Assembly: GCA_030154445.1 (NCBI GenBank)
Contig: JAGUQW010000012.1
Coordinates: forward strand, 30,593-94,592
Reading direction: 5' to 3'
DNA: 64,000 nucleotides
Origin: Spirochaetota bacterium
Lineage (GTDB): Bacteria; Spirochaetota; Brevinematia; Brevinematales; Brevinemataceae
A program made the translations under genes and the position numbers. This document shows, in pieces, positions 7,706 to 15,512 of this stretch (position 1 is the stretch's first letter; every line of letters starts with the position of its first letter). The notes beneath the pieces were generated by a model. That model did no database searches and had not been told where the DNA came from. It saw only the letters and a program-made list of their open reading frames with translations.

Positions 7706-8635
7706 TTACAGTACATTTTTGAATAGAAATCCAGCTTCATAATTGGCAACAGCCCAACCTAATCTTTCATCAATTGCTGTTACATCACTAGTTGTTCTTT
7801 CATCAAAATAATCTCTCATTTCAGAATAACCAAGAGGAGCTCTCACAGTAATTCCAAAGCTCAAATCTTCAAGGCTATAAATAGTATTAGGAACATAAGC
7901 AAGCACAACATTATTTCCCCAAGTATAAGATAATTTATCCTCGTGTTGATACATATTATCTGCAATAATTACTTTATCTACAGCAATGATTTTAGCAAAA
8001 TCTTCTGTAGTAATACCAGCTTTTAAACTCGTATTAGGAAGGCGATCTATAAGATTTTTCTTATATCGAAGTACTTGCCACACGGTATCAGAGATAACAC
8101 ATTTATTTGGATAAACGCCTATGCTATTTTTTATTTTTGTACGCGCAATTTCTATTTGTGCAATAGGATCACTAGCTGTATTACCCCATAAATTAGTCGT
8201 ACTAGGAGTTGTAGTATGTTCTCCATATTTAGTTGCATCGAGGATATCTTTCACTTGAGATGCTTCTATGGAATTCATCATTTTATCATAAGCATTACGC
8301 ATACGAGCTTCTCTCATTAGTAAGGAACTTTGACTAATATCAGTAGATCCAATTAACTCGGCTCTATCAACAGAACTTTCAACAGTGTATCTATGTACAG
8401 AAAGGGATATCCAAGATTTGATATAATTCTGTGTTCTTTTTGCTTCTGTTCCATATTCACGACGAAAATCTGAAAGTTGTAGATGTTCTGCTCCCAAATG
8501 AGCAATTTTATAAGTTTCTCTTGCGACGGTAGCTTCAAAAAGAGGCATTAATTCATATCCAAAACGAGCTTGTCTAGGATAGCTCAAAGCAAATCTTTCT
8601 AGGATTACAGGGAAGTTATTTTCTTGAAGAGACAT
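7706..8635 (-). CDS. major capsid protein (HK97-fold type, gpT position)
   Basis: A 309-residue protein of typical major-head size, the same as Mu gpT (~305). N-terminal arm, then a helical segment (SQSSLLMREARMRNAYDKMM), the 'KIKNSIGVYPNKCVISDTVW' and 'ILRYKKN'-like P-domain region, and a C-terminal 'DYFDERTTSDVTAIDERLGW' block seen in many major capsid proteins. It follows the protease/scaffold gene. It is flanked by 160-200-base gaps, unlike the other close-packed genes, in line with separate high expression. I cannot say which capsid family is closest. Confidence 0.75.
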   Translation of the reverse strand: MSLQENNFPVILERFALSYPRQARFGYELMPLFEATVARETYKIAHLGAEHLQLSDFRREYGTEAKRTQNYIKSWISLSVHRYTVESSVDRAELIGSTDISQSSLLMREARMRNAYDKMMNSIEASQVKDILDATKYGEHTTTPSTTNLWGNTASDPIAQIEIARTKIKNSIGVYPNKCVISDTVWQVLRYKKNLIDRLPNTSLKAGITTEDFAKIIAVDKVIIADNMYQHEDKLSYTWGNNVVLAYVPNTIYSLEDLSFGITVRAPLGYSEMRDYFDERTTSDVTAIDERLGWAVANYEAGFLFKNVL

Positions 8636-8799
8636 AAGGACCTCATTAAATATATTATTTTTACTATGTTATTTTTTTAGTATGAATATTATACAACTGT
8701 CATATTATAAAATAAGATCTCTATAAAAAATTATGGAAAATAGATTTCTTTAGTATTATTTACAGTCGTAGTATTATTTATACTAAAGTAATAACGAAT

Positions 8800-9249
8800 T
8801 TACACAGAATTTTTACTCAAAATATTCTTAGCTTGTTTATAAGCATCGCTTCGTGATAATCCTTCTGCATAAAATTTTTCAACTTCATCAGCAAAAACAG
8901 CGCTTTCTTCTATGCTCGTAGTTTCTGAAAAATTGGCAATTCCTTTTTCTGGAGTAGGTACTTTATCTTGAAATCGATGGCTATAAATTGGTTGATAATA
9001 ATCTTGTATAAAGTCAGTAAATGAAGCGACAGATTCTTGAGGATTTATGCCTTTTTCTGATAATTTTAAGGCCTTTATCCGTACTTGCTCTGCCATTTCA
9101 CTACTAATTTTTTTGTCTACAATTATTTTTTCAATTTCTAAATCAATTTCTTTTTCAATTTGCTTTTTTTTCAATTCTTCTTTCAATTTGATAATTTCTG
9201 ATAATGCTTCTTGTAATTGTATATATAATTCTTGTTCTTTTGTATTCAT
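8800..9249 (-). CDS. nested scaffold protein (gpZ-like) from an internal start
   Basis: Codon 175 of the protease gene is an ATG (9249) preceded by an AAGGA motif (9255-9259) at good spacing, so a 149-residue product in the same frame is likely. It begins MNTKEQELYIQ and consists of the coiled-coil scaffold plus a tail region, without the protease. Mu makes the gpZ scaffold from an equivalent in-frame start within gene I. Confidence 0.65.
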   Translation of the reverse strand: MNTKEQELYIQLQEALSEIIKLKEELKKKQIEKEIDLEIEKIIVDKKISSEMAEQVRIKALKLSEKGINPQESVASFTDFIQDYYQPIYSHRFQDKVPTPEKGIANFSETTSIEESAVFADEVEKFYAEGLSRSDAYKQAKNILSKNSV

Positions 9250-9771
9250 TGTATTTCCTTGATTTTTATTTATTAATGACTGCTCTTTGAACACTTGTAT
9301 TTTATCCCTAAGAGAATAAGGATACTCTGAGAAAAAAGCAACAACATCATTATTTTCTTCAGAAAAAGATAAGATAGTTTGTAATTTCCCTAGATTGGGA
9401 ATAGCAGGTCTAGCTGCACCTAAAGCACCAACATGCCTAAGGCAATATTTACCTTGTTGAGGATTGCTAGGAGCTGTTGGTAAGAAAAAACTAGCACTAA
9501 TATTTTTGAAATGATTTTGTTTAATTTCTTTCTTAAAATCTTCTGAAATATCAATAAAAGAGGCAAATAATTTATCTCCAATAATTTTTAATTTATCTAT
9601 CCATCCCATTGCTGGATCTTCATTAGTAGGATGTCCTTTTACAAGAGGAGCTGAATAGGGTTGGTAACTTTCTACTATTTCATCTAGAATTTGTGATGTT
9701 ATTTGATATTTTTTACCTGTTGCGTCTGTATAATTTCCTATTTTCAAAATAGGGATCATATGATTTTTCAT
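8800..9771 (-). CDS. Mu gpI-like head maturation protease and scaffold
   Basis: A 323-residue protein. Residues ~40-125 carry the gpI signature: 'APLVKGHPTNEDPAMGWIDK', then 'GDKLFASF', 'ISASFFLP' and 'LRHVGALGAARPAIPNLG'. This is the serine-type prohead protease family of Mu-like phages. Residues ~175-245 form a charged coiled coil that serves as scaffold. A strong internal start gives the scaffold separately. The gene precedes the capsid gene as in Mu. No gpF (gp30) homologue lies between portal and protease, which is a difference from Mu. Confidence 0.85.
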   Translation of the reverse strand: MKNHMIPILKIGNYTDATGKKYQITSQILDEIVESYQPYSAPLVKGHPTNEDPAMGWIDKLKIIGDKLFASFIDISEDFKKEIKQNHFKNISASFFLPTAPSNPQQGKYCLRHVGALGAARPAIPNLGKLQTILSFSEENNDVVAFFSEYPYSLRDKIQVFKEQSLINKNQGNTMNTKEQELYIQLQEALSEIIKLKEELKKKQIEKEIDLEIEKIIVDKKISSEMAEQVRIKALKLSEKGINPQESVASFTDFIQDYYQPIYSHRFQDKVPTPEKGIANFSETTSIEESAVFADEVEKFYAEGLSRSDAYKQAKNILSKNSV

Positions 9772-9794
9772 AAATACCTCTTTTAAATTATTGA

Positions 9795-10931
9795 TTATTT
9801 TTCTACTGATTTTTGTATATCATTTTTGTTAAAATGGTAAGTTTTACATATATATTCTTCCGAGAATTCAAATCCCATATTGTGTAACATGGTATCTCGT
9901 TCTATACGAGATTTTTCGTCATCTTGTTCAGGTTTCCATGAAAAGATAACTCGAGAAGAAAAATTATTAATAAGACATAAGTGACGAATGAGTTTATTAA
10001 TTGTTTCTGTAATAATACTTTTATCATCTTGAGTAATATCCTGTCTTACAATAGAAATACTTGTTTCATTTCCTAATTTTCCAGGAGTAGAATCCAAAGC
10101 ACTAGAATGTCCCAAAATAACTTTACTGATTTGCTTTGTACAAAGATCATAAAAGTCTTTAAATAAGTGAGAAGAGCTGTTTTTATCTGATTTTAGGATC
10201 TCTATAGAATCAGATCCTTCGATAACCATAGCTCCAGAACTTCTAAATTCTTGAATGGCATGTAACATGGACATCTTTTTATCTTCGTTTGCTAATTCTA
10301 CTCGTCCTACAATGGAATCGTCACCAAAACGATCGATATATGATATCCATAGATCCATAGTTCCTCTTATCCATGTAGCACTCCAGAATACTCTCGTGAG
10401 TAAGCTTTCCCCATAAGGATTAATAAAAGTAGGTCTATATTGTACTAGCTCTACTTCTTTGTCTAGATCTCCAATTGTAATGTTAAGGGGCGTAGTATTG
10501 GTATGATTACTAGGGATTAGTTGACATTTTTTATTAAAACAAAACCACTCACTAGGGAGAGAATTAATTTTGATGTACTCCCAATGATTATCAATTTTTT
10601 GTATAGGATGTTGTAAGATTGTATACCCATACCACAGAGCATGAAATATTTCTCTAAAGATACTATTAATACCTAATTTTTCAAGATTACGAGTGATGAA
10701 TTGAGTTTCTTCTTCGTTATCTCCTATAATCTCCCATGGATCACCAATAACGGCTGATTCTCTAGCAAGAATAGTACTTTGTACTTCAGGAGAATAGCTG
10801 AGATCTCTTAGAGCTTTGTGAGGAGAAACTCCATGAGTATGAAAAAAATGAAAATCAGGGTTAGGTAACTGACCCCACAATTGTAACATTTTTAATGTTT
10901 TTATTTTTTCTAGTTTATTTGTTTTAGCCAT
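9795..10931 (-). CDS. portal protein, Mu gp29-like (DUF935)
   Basis: A 378-residue protein that fits the DUF935 portal family of Mu-like phages. Marks are 'LSYSPEVQSTILARESAVIG' near residue 45, then 'FHALWYGYTILQHP', and the 'PYGESLLTRVFWSATWIRGT' block followed by 'WISYIDRFGDD'. The portal ring is the head vertex through which DNA is packed. It is shorter than Mu gp29 (~510), lacking much of the C-terminal region. Its start overlaps the terminase stop by eight bases. Confidence 0.8.
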   Translation of the reverse strand: MAKTNKLEKIKTLKMLQLWGQLPNPDFHFFHTHGVSPHKALRDLSYSPEVQSTILARESAVIGDPWEIIGDNEEETQFITRNLEKLGINSIFREIFHALWYGYTILQHPIQKIDNHWEYIKINSLPSEWFCFNKKCQLIPSNHTNTTPLNITIGDLDKEVELVQYRPTFINPYGESLLTRVFWSATWIRGTMDLWISYIDRFGDDSIVGRVELANEDKKMSMLHAIQEFRSSGAMVIEGSDSIEILKSDKNSSSHLFKDFYDLCTKQISKVILGHSSALDSTPGKLGNETSISIVRQDITQDDKSIITETINKLIRHLCLINNFSSRVIFSWKPEQDDEKSRIERDTMLHNMGFEFSEEYICKTYHFNKNDIQKSVEK

Positions 10932-12453
10932 AAAAAGAGCTCCTTTTGTGGAATTTATTTGCTTGTTTAGGGAGTACTTTATAGGTACTATTTGGTGTTG
11001 TTTTGATATCTAATTTTAATAAAATATCAATAGCACTCGCTAAGGCATCCGGCCCATCATCATGAATAGTAGAGTTGGGAAAAAATATTAATTGTTCAAT
11101 TAGTGTTTTTCCATGAATTGTCTTTCTGAATTTAGAATTAAAAAAAATACGATTTGTTTCGAATAGAGGTAATAAGCGTGAAATACGAAGTTCTTTTTTT
11201 TGGTATTGTTTGACGCCTGATAGTCTCAAGTCTATACCTTTATCTCTTGCAAATTTATCTAATTCTTTCATATAGTAAAATTGAAAAGAATTACTTTCTA
11301 TATAAGTTCCCAAAATAGATTCTTGATGTTCTTGATAGATGGATATAACACTTTCAAAAAATGGAATATCAGCACCTTGAATTAAGGATGCATTAATAAT
11401 CTCAAAGATTCCCTTATGATCTTTACCCACTAATACACAAGCTTTGTAGTCATTATTTTTGATACCATCTACAGAAGGATCTATAAATAATACTTTAGAA
11501 GAATCTGGTAATATAGTGCCATCTTTGATATAAGATTCTTTAAACAAACCAGACTCATCATCTGTAGGCATATTCTGATATTCAGCATTAAAAGCTGAAA
11601 TTCCCATTATCACTTTTTGTTTTTGTAAAAAATGAAGCGGAAAACGCTGTTCCCATATAGATTTTTCCTTGCCTTTGTATGTGGGTTCTATAGCTTTATA
11701 TATTTTTCTATTCCACATATTCCAAGGTTCTTCATCACTAAGAAGTAATGTTCCGACTACAGATCTCTTTCTCAATATAGTTCCAATGATTATTAATTTA
11801 CCTCCAGGTGTGAGAGAAGGAATAAGTCCTCTTGTGATAATATTGAGTGTTTTAGTTACTATTTTTGGACTGATAGCTTCGTCGTCTTTTTCAATATCAT
11901 CTAAAATAATCAGATCTGGTCGATGTTCTCGTGAACGAAATCCCCTTATAGCTTGTTTTTTTCCTCTAGCTAATAGGCGTGTTTTATGAGCAATAAAATC
12001 ACCGCCAGAACCTTGTTGAGGAAGAAGTTTTCCAAAATCTGATAAAATAAGCTGATTATCAGAAAATTCAATTCTAATAAAATCACAAAGATCTTCAGCC
12101 AAAGTATCTGTAGCAGATATAATGATAATAAATTTGTACTTCTCTATGAGAATACACCAAATAACATAAGCAAAACTAACTAAAGTAGATTTAGAGAATC
12201 CTCTAGGAGCTCCAATAATAAGGGGTGAATCACCTTTTTCTAATAAAGTGATGATTTCTTTATGAAATTTAGGGCTTTTTGTATTAGAATAATGAGGCAG
12301 ATAGTTTTTAAAAAAGAACCAAAAATCTTTTTTTATTTTTTTTATTCGTTGATCTTTACTTTCTTTTTCTAAAGGAATAATAGAGTTATTAAATAATTCT
12401 ATTATTTGAGGAATACTTTTTTTGAATTCTGTATAGGATATTTTTTTAGACAT
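10924..12453 (-). CDS. terminase large subunit
   Basis: A 509-residue DNA-packaging motor. The ATPase half has Walker A 'GAPRGFSKST' (residues ~79-88) and Walker B 'LIILDDIEKDDEA' with a downstream 'IIGTILRKRS' coupling motif. The nuclease half begins 'VLFIDPSVDG', supplying a first acidic residue, and ends with 'DDGPDALASAI', the usual final acidic motif. All key residues are intact, so the enzyme looks functional. It sits at the Mu gp28 position. Confidence 0.9.
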   Translation of the reverse strand: MSKKISYTEFKKSIPQIIELFNNSIIPLEKESKDQRIKKIKKDFWFFFKNYLPHYSNTKSPKFHKEIITLLEKGDSPLIIGAPRGFSKSTLVSFAYVIWCILIEKYKFIIIISATDTLAEDLCDFIRIEFSDNQLILSDFGKLLPQQGSGGDFIAHKTRLLARGKKQAIRGFRSREHRPDLIILDDIEKDDEAISPKIVTKTLNIITRGLIPSLTPGGKLIIIGTILRKRSVVGTLLLSDEEPWNMWNRKIYKAIEPTYKGKEKSIWEQRFPLHFLQKQKVIMGISAFNAEYQNMPTDDESGLFKESYIKDGTILPDSSKVLFIDPSVDGIKNNDYKACVLVGKDHKGIFEIINASLIQGADIPFFESVISIYQEHQESILGTYIESNSFQFYYMKELDKFARDKGIDLRLSGVKQYQKKELRISRLLPLFETNRIFFNSKFRKTIHGKTLIEQLIFFPNSTIHDDGPDALASAIDILLKLDIKTTPNSTYKVLPKQANKFHKRSSFYG

Positions 12454-12462
12454 TAAAAACTC

Positions 12463-12735
12463 CTATTTATAATTTAAAAATTTGTAAATAATATCCTTTA
12501 GTATGGTATTTTTTTCAGGATAATATTTTTGAATAAAAGTTACAAAATCCTGCATAACACGAATTGTTTCATGTAGATGATCTATAGACCCTTCATATTT
12601 TTTTTTCATAGAAATATATTTATCTAAAATTGATAATAAAGAATCATCATTTCTATCTTTTTCTATTTCTTGCATTGTGTATTTTATTTGTTCTTCTAAC
12701 CAAGAGATAACATTTATAGATTCTAATTTCTGCAT
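12463..12735 (-). CDS. small phage protein at the small-terminase (gp27) position
   Basis: The 90-residue protein starts at the ATG at 12735, preceded by AAAGGGAATATTATT. An ATG 84 bases upstream would give an unrelated hydrophobic leader and has no ribosome site. The protein is nearly all helical and charged (QIKYTMQEIEKDRNDDS). Small terminase subunits are small helical proteins located before the large subunit, so that role is possible. No helix-turn-helix is evident. It is the first gene of the late operon. Confidence 0.45.
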   Translation of the reverse strand: MQKLESINVISWLEEQIKYTMQEIEKDRNDDSLLSILDKYISMKKKYEGSIDHLHETIRVMQDFVTFIQKYYPEKNTILKDIIYKFLNYK

Positions 12736-12996
12736 AATAATATTCCCTTTTTGAACAATTGATGAGTTATTATAACATGGAAATGTGAAAATAAACTTAG
12801 ATATAGTAACGATTTTCAATTTATTTTCATGAAAAATTATTTTATCTATCTATATAAATAACAAGTTTTTATATATTTTTTTGTAAAATTTAATATAGAA
12901 ATCGTGAAAATAGTTATCGTTTTATGATATTTTATAGTAAATCTTGGTGGAGAGTAAATACTAAAAATAGAATAAGGTGAAAAATTTTCTAATCAA

Positions 12997-13027
12997 AAAA
13001 AGCCTACTATCATAGTAGGCTTTTTTT
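12997..13027. terminator. bidirectional terminator between repressor and late operon
   Basis: AGCCTACTAT and ATAGTAGGCT form a perfect stem with T runs on both sides. It lies 20 bases after the repressor stop. The late promoter must lie between here and 12735, in an AT-rich stretch where I could not pick it out; a Mor-type activator would not need a good -35. Confidence 0.85.
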
Positions 13028-13047
13028 GACTTGATTTAATTTAATAA

Positions 13048-13698
13048 TCACATTTTATCTATATTTCCAATAACTTCTCCAAGTAGAATTAAATCTCCTA
13101 ATTGAGTTGATCCTTTAGGGTAAATTTCGATTTCATAAAGAGGATTATCACTTTTGACAATGATTTCTCCCGATCCTTTTTTTTGGATACGTTTACAACG
13201 AAGCTCATTATCTTGAAGAAAAATAAATATCCCTTCAGATTTTAAACAATCACTTTTTTTGACTAAGATCCAAGAATTTTTAGCAATTGTGGGTTCCATA
13301 GAATCCCCATTAATTTTGATGATGACAACATCTAATCCCCAATAATTTTTGAATTCAAGTCCAATTTCTGTTGTACCAATCATTAGTTCATTTTCATTGA
13401 TTATACCCATCCCAGCAGAAGCTTGAACATCTACAATAGGTACAGAATAGGATGCAGGAATAGAATCTATTTTTGTAGAGATTTCTGATTTGAACATATG
13501 CCCTTGACCTGTAAGTAACCAAGATACATTTACTCCTATTTTATCAATTTTAGTTAATATTGGTGCTTTCAAACTAGTTTCATTTGTTTCTATTCTAGAT
13601 ACTATCATCGTTGCTATATCCAACTTTTCTCCGAATTTCGACTGAGATAATTCCATAGCTTTTCTGACTTTTCTGACCCTATCACCATAATTTATCAT
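13048..13698 (-). CDS. S24/LexA-type phage repressor
   Basis: A 216-residue protein. Residues ~1-60 form an XRE-type helix-turn-helix (RVRKVRKAMELSQSKFGEKL then IVSRIETNETSLKA). Residues ~85-216 are a peptidase S24 domain with the catalytic serine in 'GDSMEP' and lysine in 'LRCKRIQ'. Such repressors cleave themselves upon RecA activation, so the locus is probably DNA-damage inducible. This differs from Mu's own repressor, which is not of the S24 class. It is divergent from the early operon over a shared operator. Confidence 0.9.
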   Translation of the reverse strand: MINYGDRVRKVRKAMELSQSKFGEKLDIATMIVSRIETNETSLKAPILTKIDKIGVNVSWLLTGQGHMFKSEISTKIDSIPASYSVPIVDVQASAGMGIINENELMIGTTEIGLEFKNYWGLDVVIIKINGDSMEPTIAKNSWILVKKSDCLKSEGIFIFLQDNELRCKRIQKKGSGEIIVKSDNPLYEIEIYPKGSTQLGDLILLGEVIGNIDKM

Positions 13699-13727
13699 AA
13701 AAACTCTCCAATTTCGTTAAAAATGTA

Positions 13728-13770
13728 TTGACATTATTATCAATTTGTGATATATTGATATATCATAAAT
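13728..13770 (+). promoter_or_regulatory. early promoter with overlapping palindromic operator
   Basis: TTGACA (13728-13733), 17 bases and TATATT (13751-13756) form the rightward promoter. A 28-bp imperfect palindrome at 13743-13770 has 13-base arms with 12 matches around a TG centre (left arm ATTTGTGATATAT). It covers the -10 box, as expected for a repressor site that shuts off the early genes. Confidence 0.8.
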
Positions 13771-13856
13771 TGAGTGAAATGATAATATGTTATCGGAATT
13801 ATTTAAGGTTAAACTTAATAGTATTTATATGAAATAAATTGAAATAGGAGGTGTAT

Positions 13857-14159
13857 ATGCCAACATGTATTGAAAGAATGTCAACGACTGAAGTTATAAT
13901 TGAAGAAAATGATATTCAATTAATAGGAAAAATTGTCAGTAATATTAAAAAAAACAAAGGAGTTCAGGAATTTTTTATAACTATTTTTTATAGTGATACT
14001 GGTGAAAAATATTTGTTATTAGTACCATCAAATCATCCCATATTGATAGAGTCTTGTTTTCACCTTGAAAATAAAAAATGTTATATAGGTGTACGAAAGT
14101 ACAGTTCTCCATGGGAAGATAGGTACAAATTGTTATGGACTTTAGCGTATGAAGTTTGA
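13857..14159 (+). CDS. early phage protein of unknown function
   Basis: A 100-residue protein from the ATG at 13857; AGGAGG ends five bases upstream, which makes this better than the GTG at 13851. It is soluble, with beta-strand runs (EFFITIFYSDTGEKYLLLV), and contains three cysteines. I recognise no family. It takes the first place in the early operon, where Mu has ner and then the transposase genes, but it resembles neither: it is too short for a transposase and has no clear helix-turn-helix. Confidence 0.6.
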   Translation: MPTCIERMSTTEVIIEENDIQLIGKIVSNIKKNKGVQEFFITIFYSDTGEKYLLLVPSNHPILIESCFHLENKKCYIGVRKYSSPWEDRYKLLWTLAYEV

Positions 14160-14178
14160 TAAGATAGGGAGTAAGAAT

Positions 14179-14661
14179 ATGGAAAAATATAATATAAGCA
14201 TAAAAAATGATATTATTATAAAATCTCAGTTATATGTAGATTTTATAAGGAAAGTCGAAAAAATTGAAGTATCTATGAATCAAGATATCGATAATGTCAA
14301 AAAAAGATATAACAAAAAAAATTTACTTTTAAAAAACACGATCAAAGACTTAACAAATGATATTAAATCACTTGTTAATGCTAATAAAGATGTGATTTTT
14401 AAAGATAATAGAAGATACTTGGATTTAAATTTTGTTACTATTGGATATAGAAAGAGTTCTGAGATATGTATTCCTATCTTACAAAAAGATAATATTATAC
14501 ATTATATAGAAAAAAATAATCTTATGGAATGCTTGGATATAAAGAAATCTATTAAAAAATCAGTATTATCATCATGGAGTGATCATCAATTATCAGAAAT
14601 TGGTATTATCAGAAAATATAAAGATAATTTTTACTTAGATATAAAAAAAGATGAGTTATAG
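14179..14661 (+). CDS. gam: Gam-like host-nuclease inhibitor (DNA-end binding)
   Basis: A 160-residue protein from the ATG at 14179, after GGGAGTAAGAAT; an ATG at 14149 overlaps the previous gene and has no ribosome site. It follows the Mu Gam plan: a long charged N-terminal helix (FIRKVEKIEVSMNQDIDNV), a second helix ending 'SLVNANKDVIF', a strand region 'DLNFVTIGYRKSSEI' and a C-terminal segment with 'NLMECLDIKKSIKKS'. Mu Gam is a Ku-like dimer that protects linear double-stranded DNA from RecBCD-type nucleases. Keeping it without a transposase suggests linear DNA ends are still made. Confidence 0.75.
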   Translation: MEKYNISIKNDIIIKSQLYVDFIRKVEKIEVSMNQDIDNVKKRYNKKNLLLKNTIKDLTNDIKSLVNANKDVIFKDNRRYLDLNFVTIGYRKSSEICIPILQKDNIIHYIEKNNLMECLDIKKSIKKSVLSSWSDHQLSEIGIIRKYKDNFYLDIKKDEL

Positions 14662-14671
14662 GGAGGGTAAT

Positions 14672-15112
14672 ATGATTGATTTTATCAAAGAACTTTCAAA
14701 TAGTGATAGTGAATTTTTATCTATTATGCTTTTATTTGACAAATGGGTGGTAGGAAATAGACATCGTGTTATATATATTCCTGAATACATGTTAATGTCT
14801 AAAATCAGTAGAAAAAATAAAGGGATATATTCTAAAACTATTTTTGATGATAAATTACTTCTTGCTACTATTATAAAATTCACACCTTATACAGCACTAA
14901 ATAAAACAAGAAGTATACTAAGTAATTTTGGAGGTACGATCGTTTATATTCCAAGATTAGAAAGTGTATGTCGTAGTATTCGAAATGATAACATTAAAAC
15001 TTGTTTTCAATTAGGATTTTCTCATAATGATTTGAAAAAATGTTTTAATATGTCTTATTCAGGAATTAGAAAAATTATTACTTTAAAAAAAACGCAGGAT
15101 TCAGCTATATAG
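14672..15112 (+). CDS. mor: Mor-like activator of late transcription
   Basis: A 146-residue protein from the ATG at 14672, four bases after GGGAGGG. Its C-terminal half matches the Mor/C family: 'FGGTIVYIPRLESVCRSIRN' lines up with the dimerisation strand GG-VYIPR of Mu Mor, and 'LGFSHNDLKKCFNMSYSGIR' is the helix-turn-helix. The N-terminal ~75 residues are longer than in Mu. Mu Mor switches on middle/late transcription; here the late operon is on the other strand, so the activator must act on a promoter near 12740-12990. Confidence 0.8.
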   Translation: MIDFIKELSNSDSEFLSIMLLFDKWVVGNRHRVIYIPEYMLMSKISRKNKGIYSKTIFDDKLLLATIIKFTPYTALNKTRSILSNFGGTIVYIPRLESVCRSIRNDNIKTCFQLGFSHNDLKKCFNMSYSGIRKIITLKKTQDSAI

Positions 15113-15176
15113 CATTCTCCTACGTTTACCCCAATTCATAAGGTTTTGATATTTTCAAATTAATATTTTAAAATAA

Positions 15177-15385
15177 AAAAGCTCACAGGACTGTATTGTG
15201 CTAGATCCCGTGAGCTTTTATATGTTGTTTTGATAAAATGGAATTATGTTATCAAAAGTTGTATGACTCGCTGTTGGATACAAATCGCTGTGAGCAATTA
15301 ATAAATAAACCAATGCAAGCGAAAATAAGAACAATATCAACTTTTTTAACAATAACAAGTAGTTCAAAACAACGCGGAATCTAGC
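15177..15385 (-). ncRNA. ssrS: 6S-like structured small RNA
   Basis: A leftward promoter (15392-15420) and a strong terminator (15177-15220) bound a ~200-base transcript with no credible ORF. It folds into a long rod. Bases 15376-15385 pair with 15200-15209 (ten pairs, one G-U); 15364-15373 pair perfectly with 15224-15233; then an asymmetric bubble of about 7 and 14 bases; then AAAAGUUG/CAACUUUU, UCGCU/AGCGA and UUGG/CCAA pairs and an apical AUUGCU-CAC-AGCGAU hairpin. A ~186-base rod with a central bubble is the hallmark of 6S RNA, which binds the vegetative RNA polymerase. The outermost stem competes with the terminator hairpin, so processing may be needed. Confidence 0.6.
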
Positions 15386-15391
15386 AATTTT

Positions 15392-15420
15392 ATTATAAAT
15401 TAAATACGATATAAAGTCAA
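15392..15420 (-). promoter_or_regulatory. promoter of the 6S-like RNA
   Basis: On the minus strand TTGACT (15420-15415), 17 bases and TATAAT (15397-15392) are near consensus. Transcription should start near 15385, which is the first base of the outer stem of the RNA. Confidence 0.8.
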
Positions 15421-15470
15421 ATATATTATCTATACGTACTTATTTTAAGAATATTTTTTATAGAAAAAAT

Positions 15471-15499
15471 TTGTATTTTTTCTATTTTTTAGTTATACT
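15471..15499 (+). promoter_or_regulatory. promoter of tmRNA
   Basis: TTGTAT (15471-15476), 17 bases and TATACT (15494-15499). It is divergent from the 6S-like promoter, with about 50 bases between the two -35 boxes. Confidence 0.7.
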
Positions 15500-15512
15500 A
15501 TATTCATAAAGG

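Larger units (their letters stand above)
1..15150. mobile_element. Mu-related prophage or prophage-derived particle locus (left end outside window)
   Basis: A leftward block of head and tail genes (1-12735), a leftward S24 repressor (13048-13698) and a rightward trio ending in Gam-like and Mor-like genes (13857-15112) form a single phage locus. Mu affinity rests on the gpI-type protease, the DUF935 portal, the gp36-like connector, Gam and Mor. No transposase A/B, Ner, integrase, replication or lysis gene is seen in the window. The right boundary is inferred between the Mor stop (15112) and the terminator of the neighbouring host-type RNA (15177). The left boundary is off the window, so completeness cannot be judged. 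Confidence 0.85.

Noticed and set aside
12820..12996. Late promoter or Mor-binding site
   Set aside because: The stretch is almost pure A/T with several weak -10-like boxes and no single convincing -35 or dyad, so I could not place it.
15221..15400. Minus-strand hydrophobic reading frame within the 6S-like RNA (LLLLKKLILFLFSLALVYLL)
   Set aside because: It has no ATG, no ribosome site and begins before the mapped promoter; the base pairing of the region explains the sequence better than a membrane peptide.
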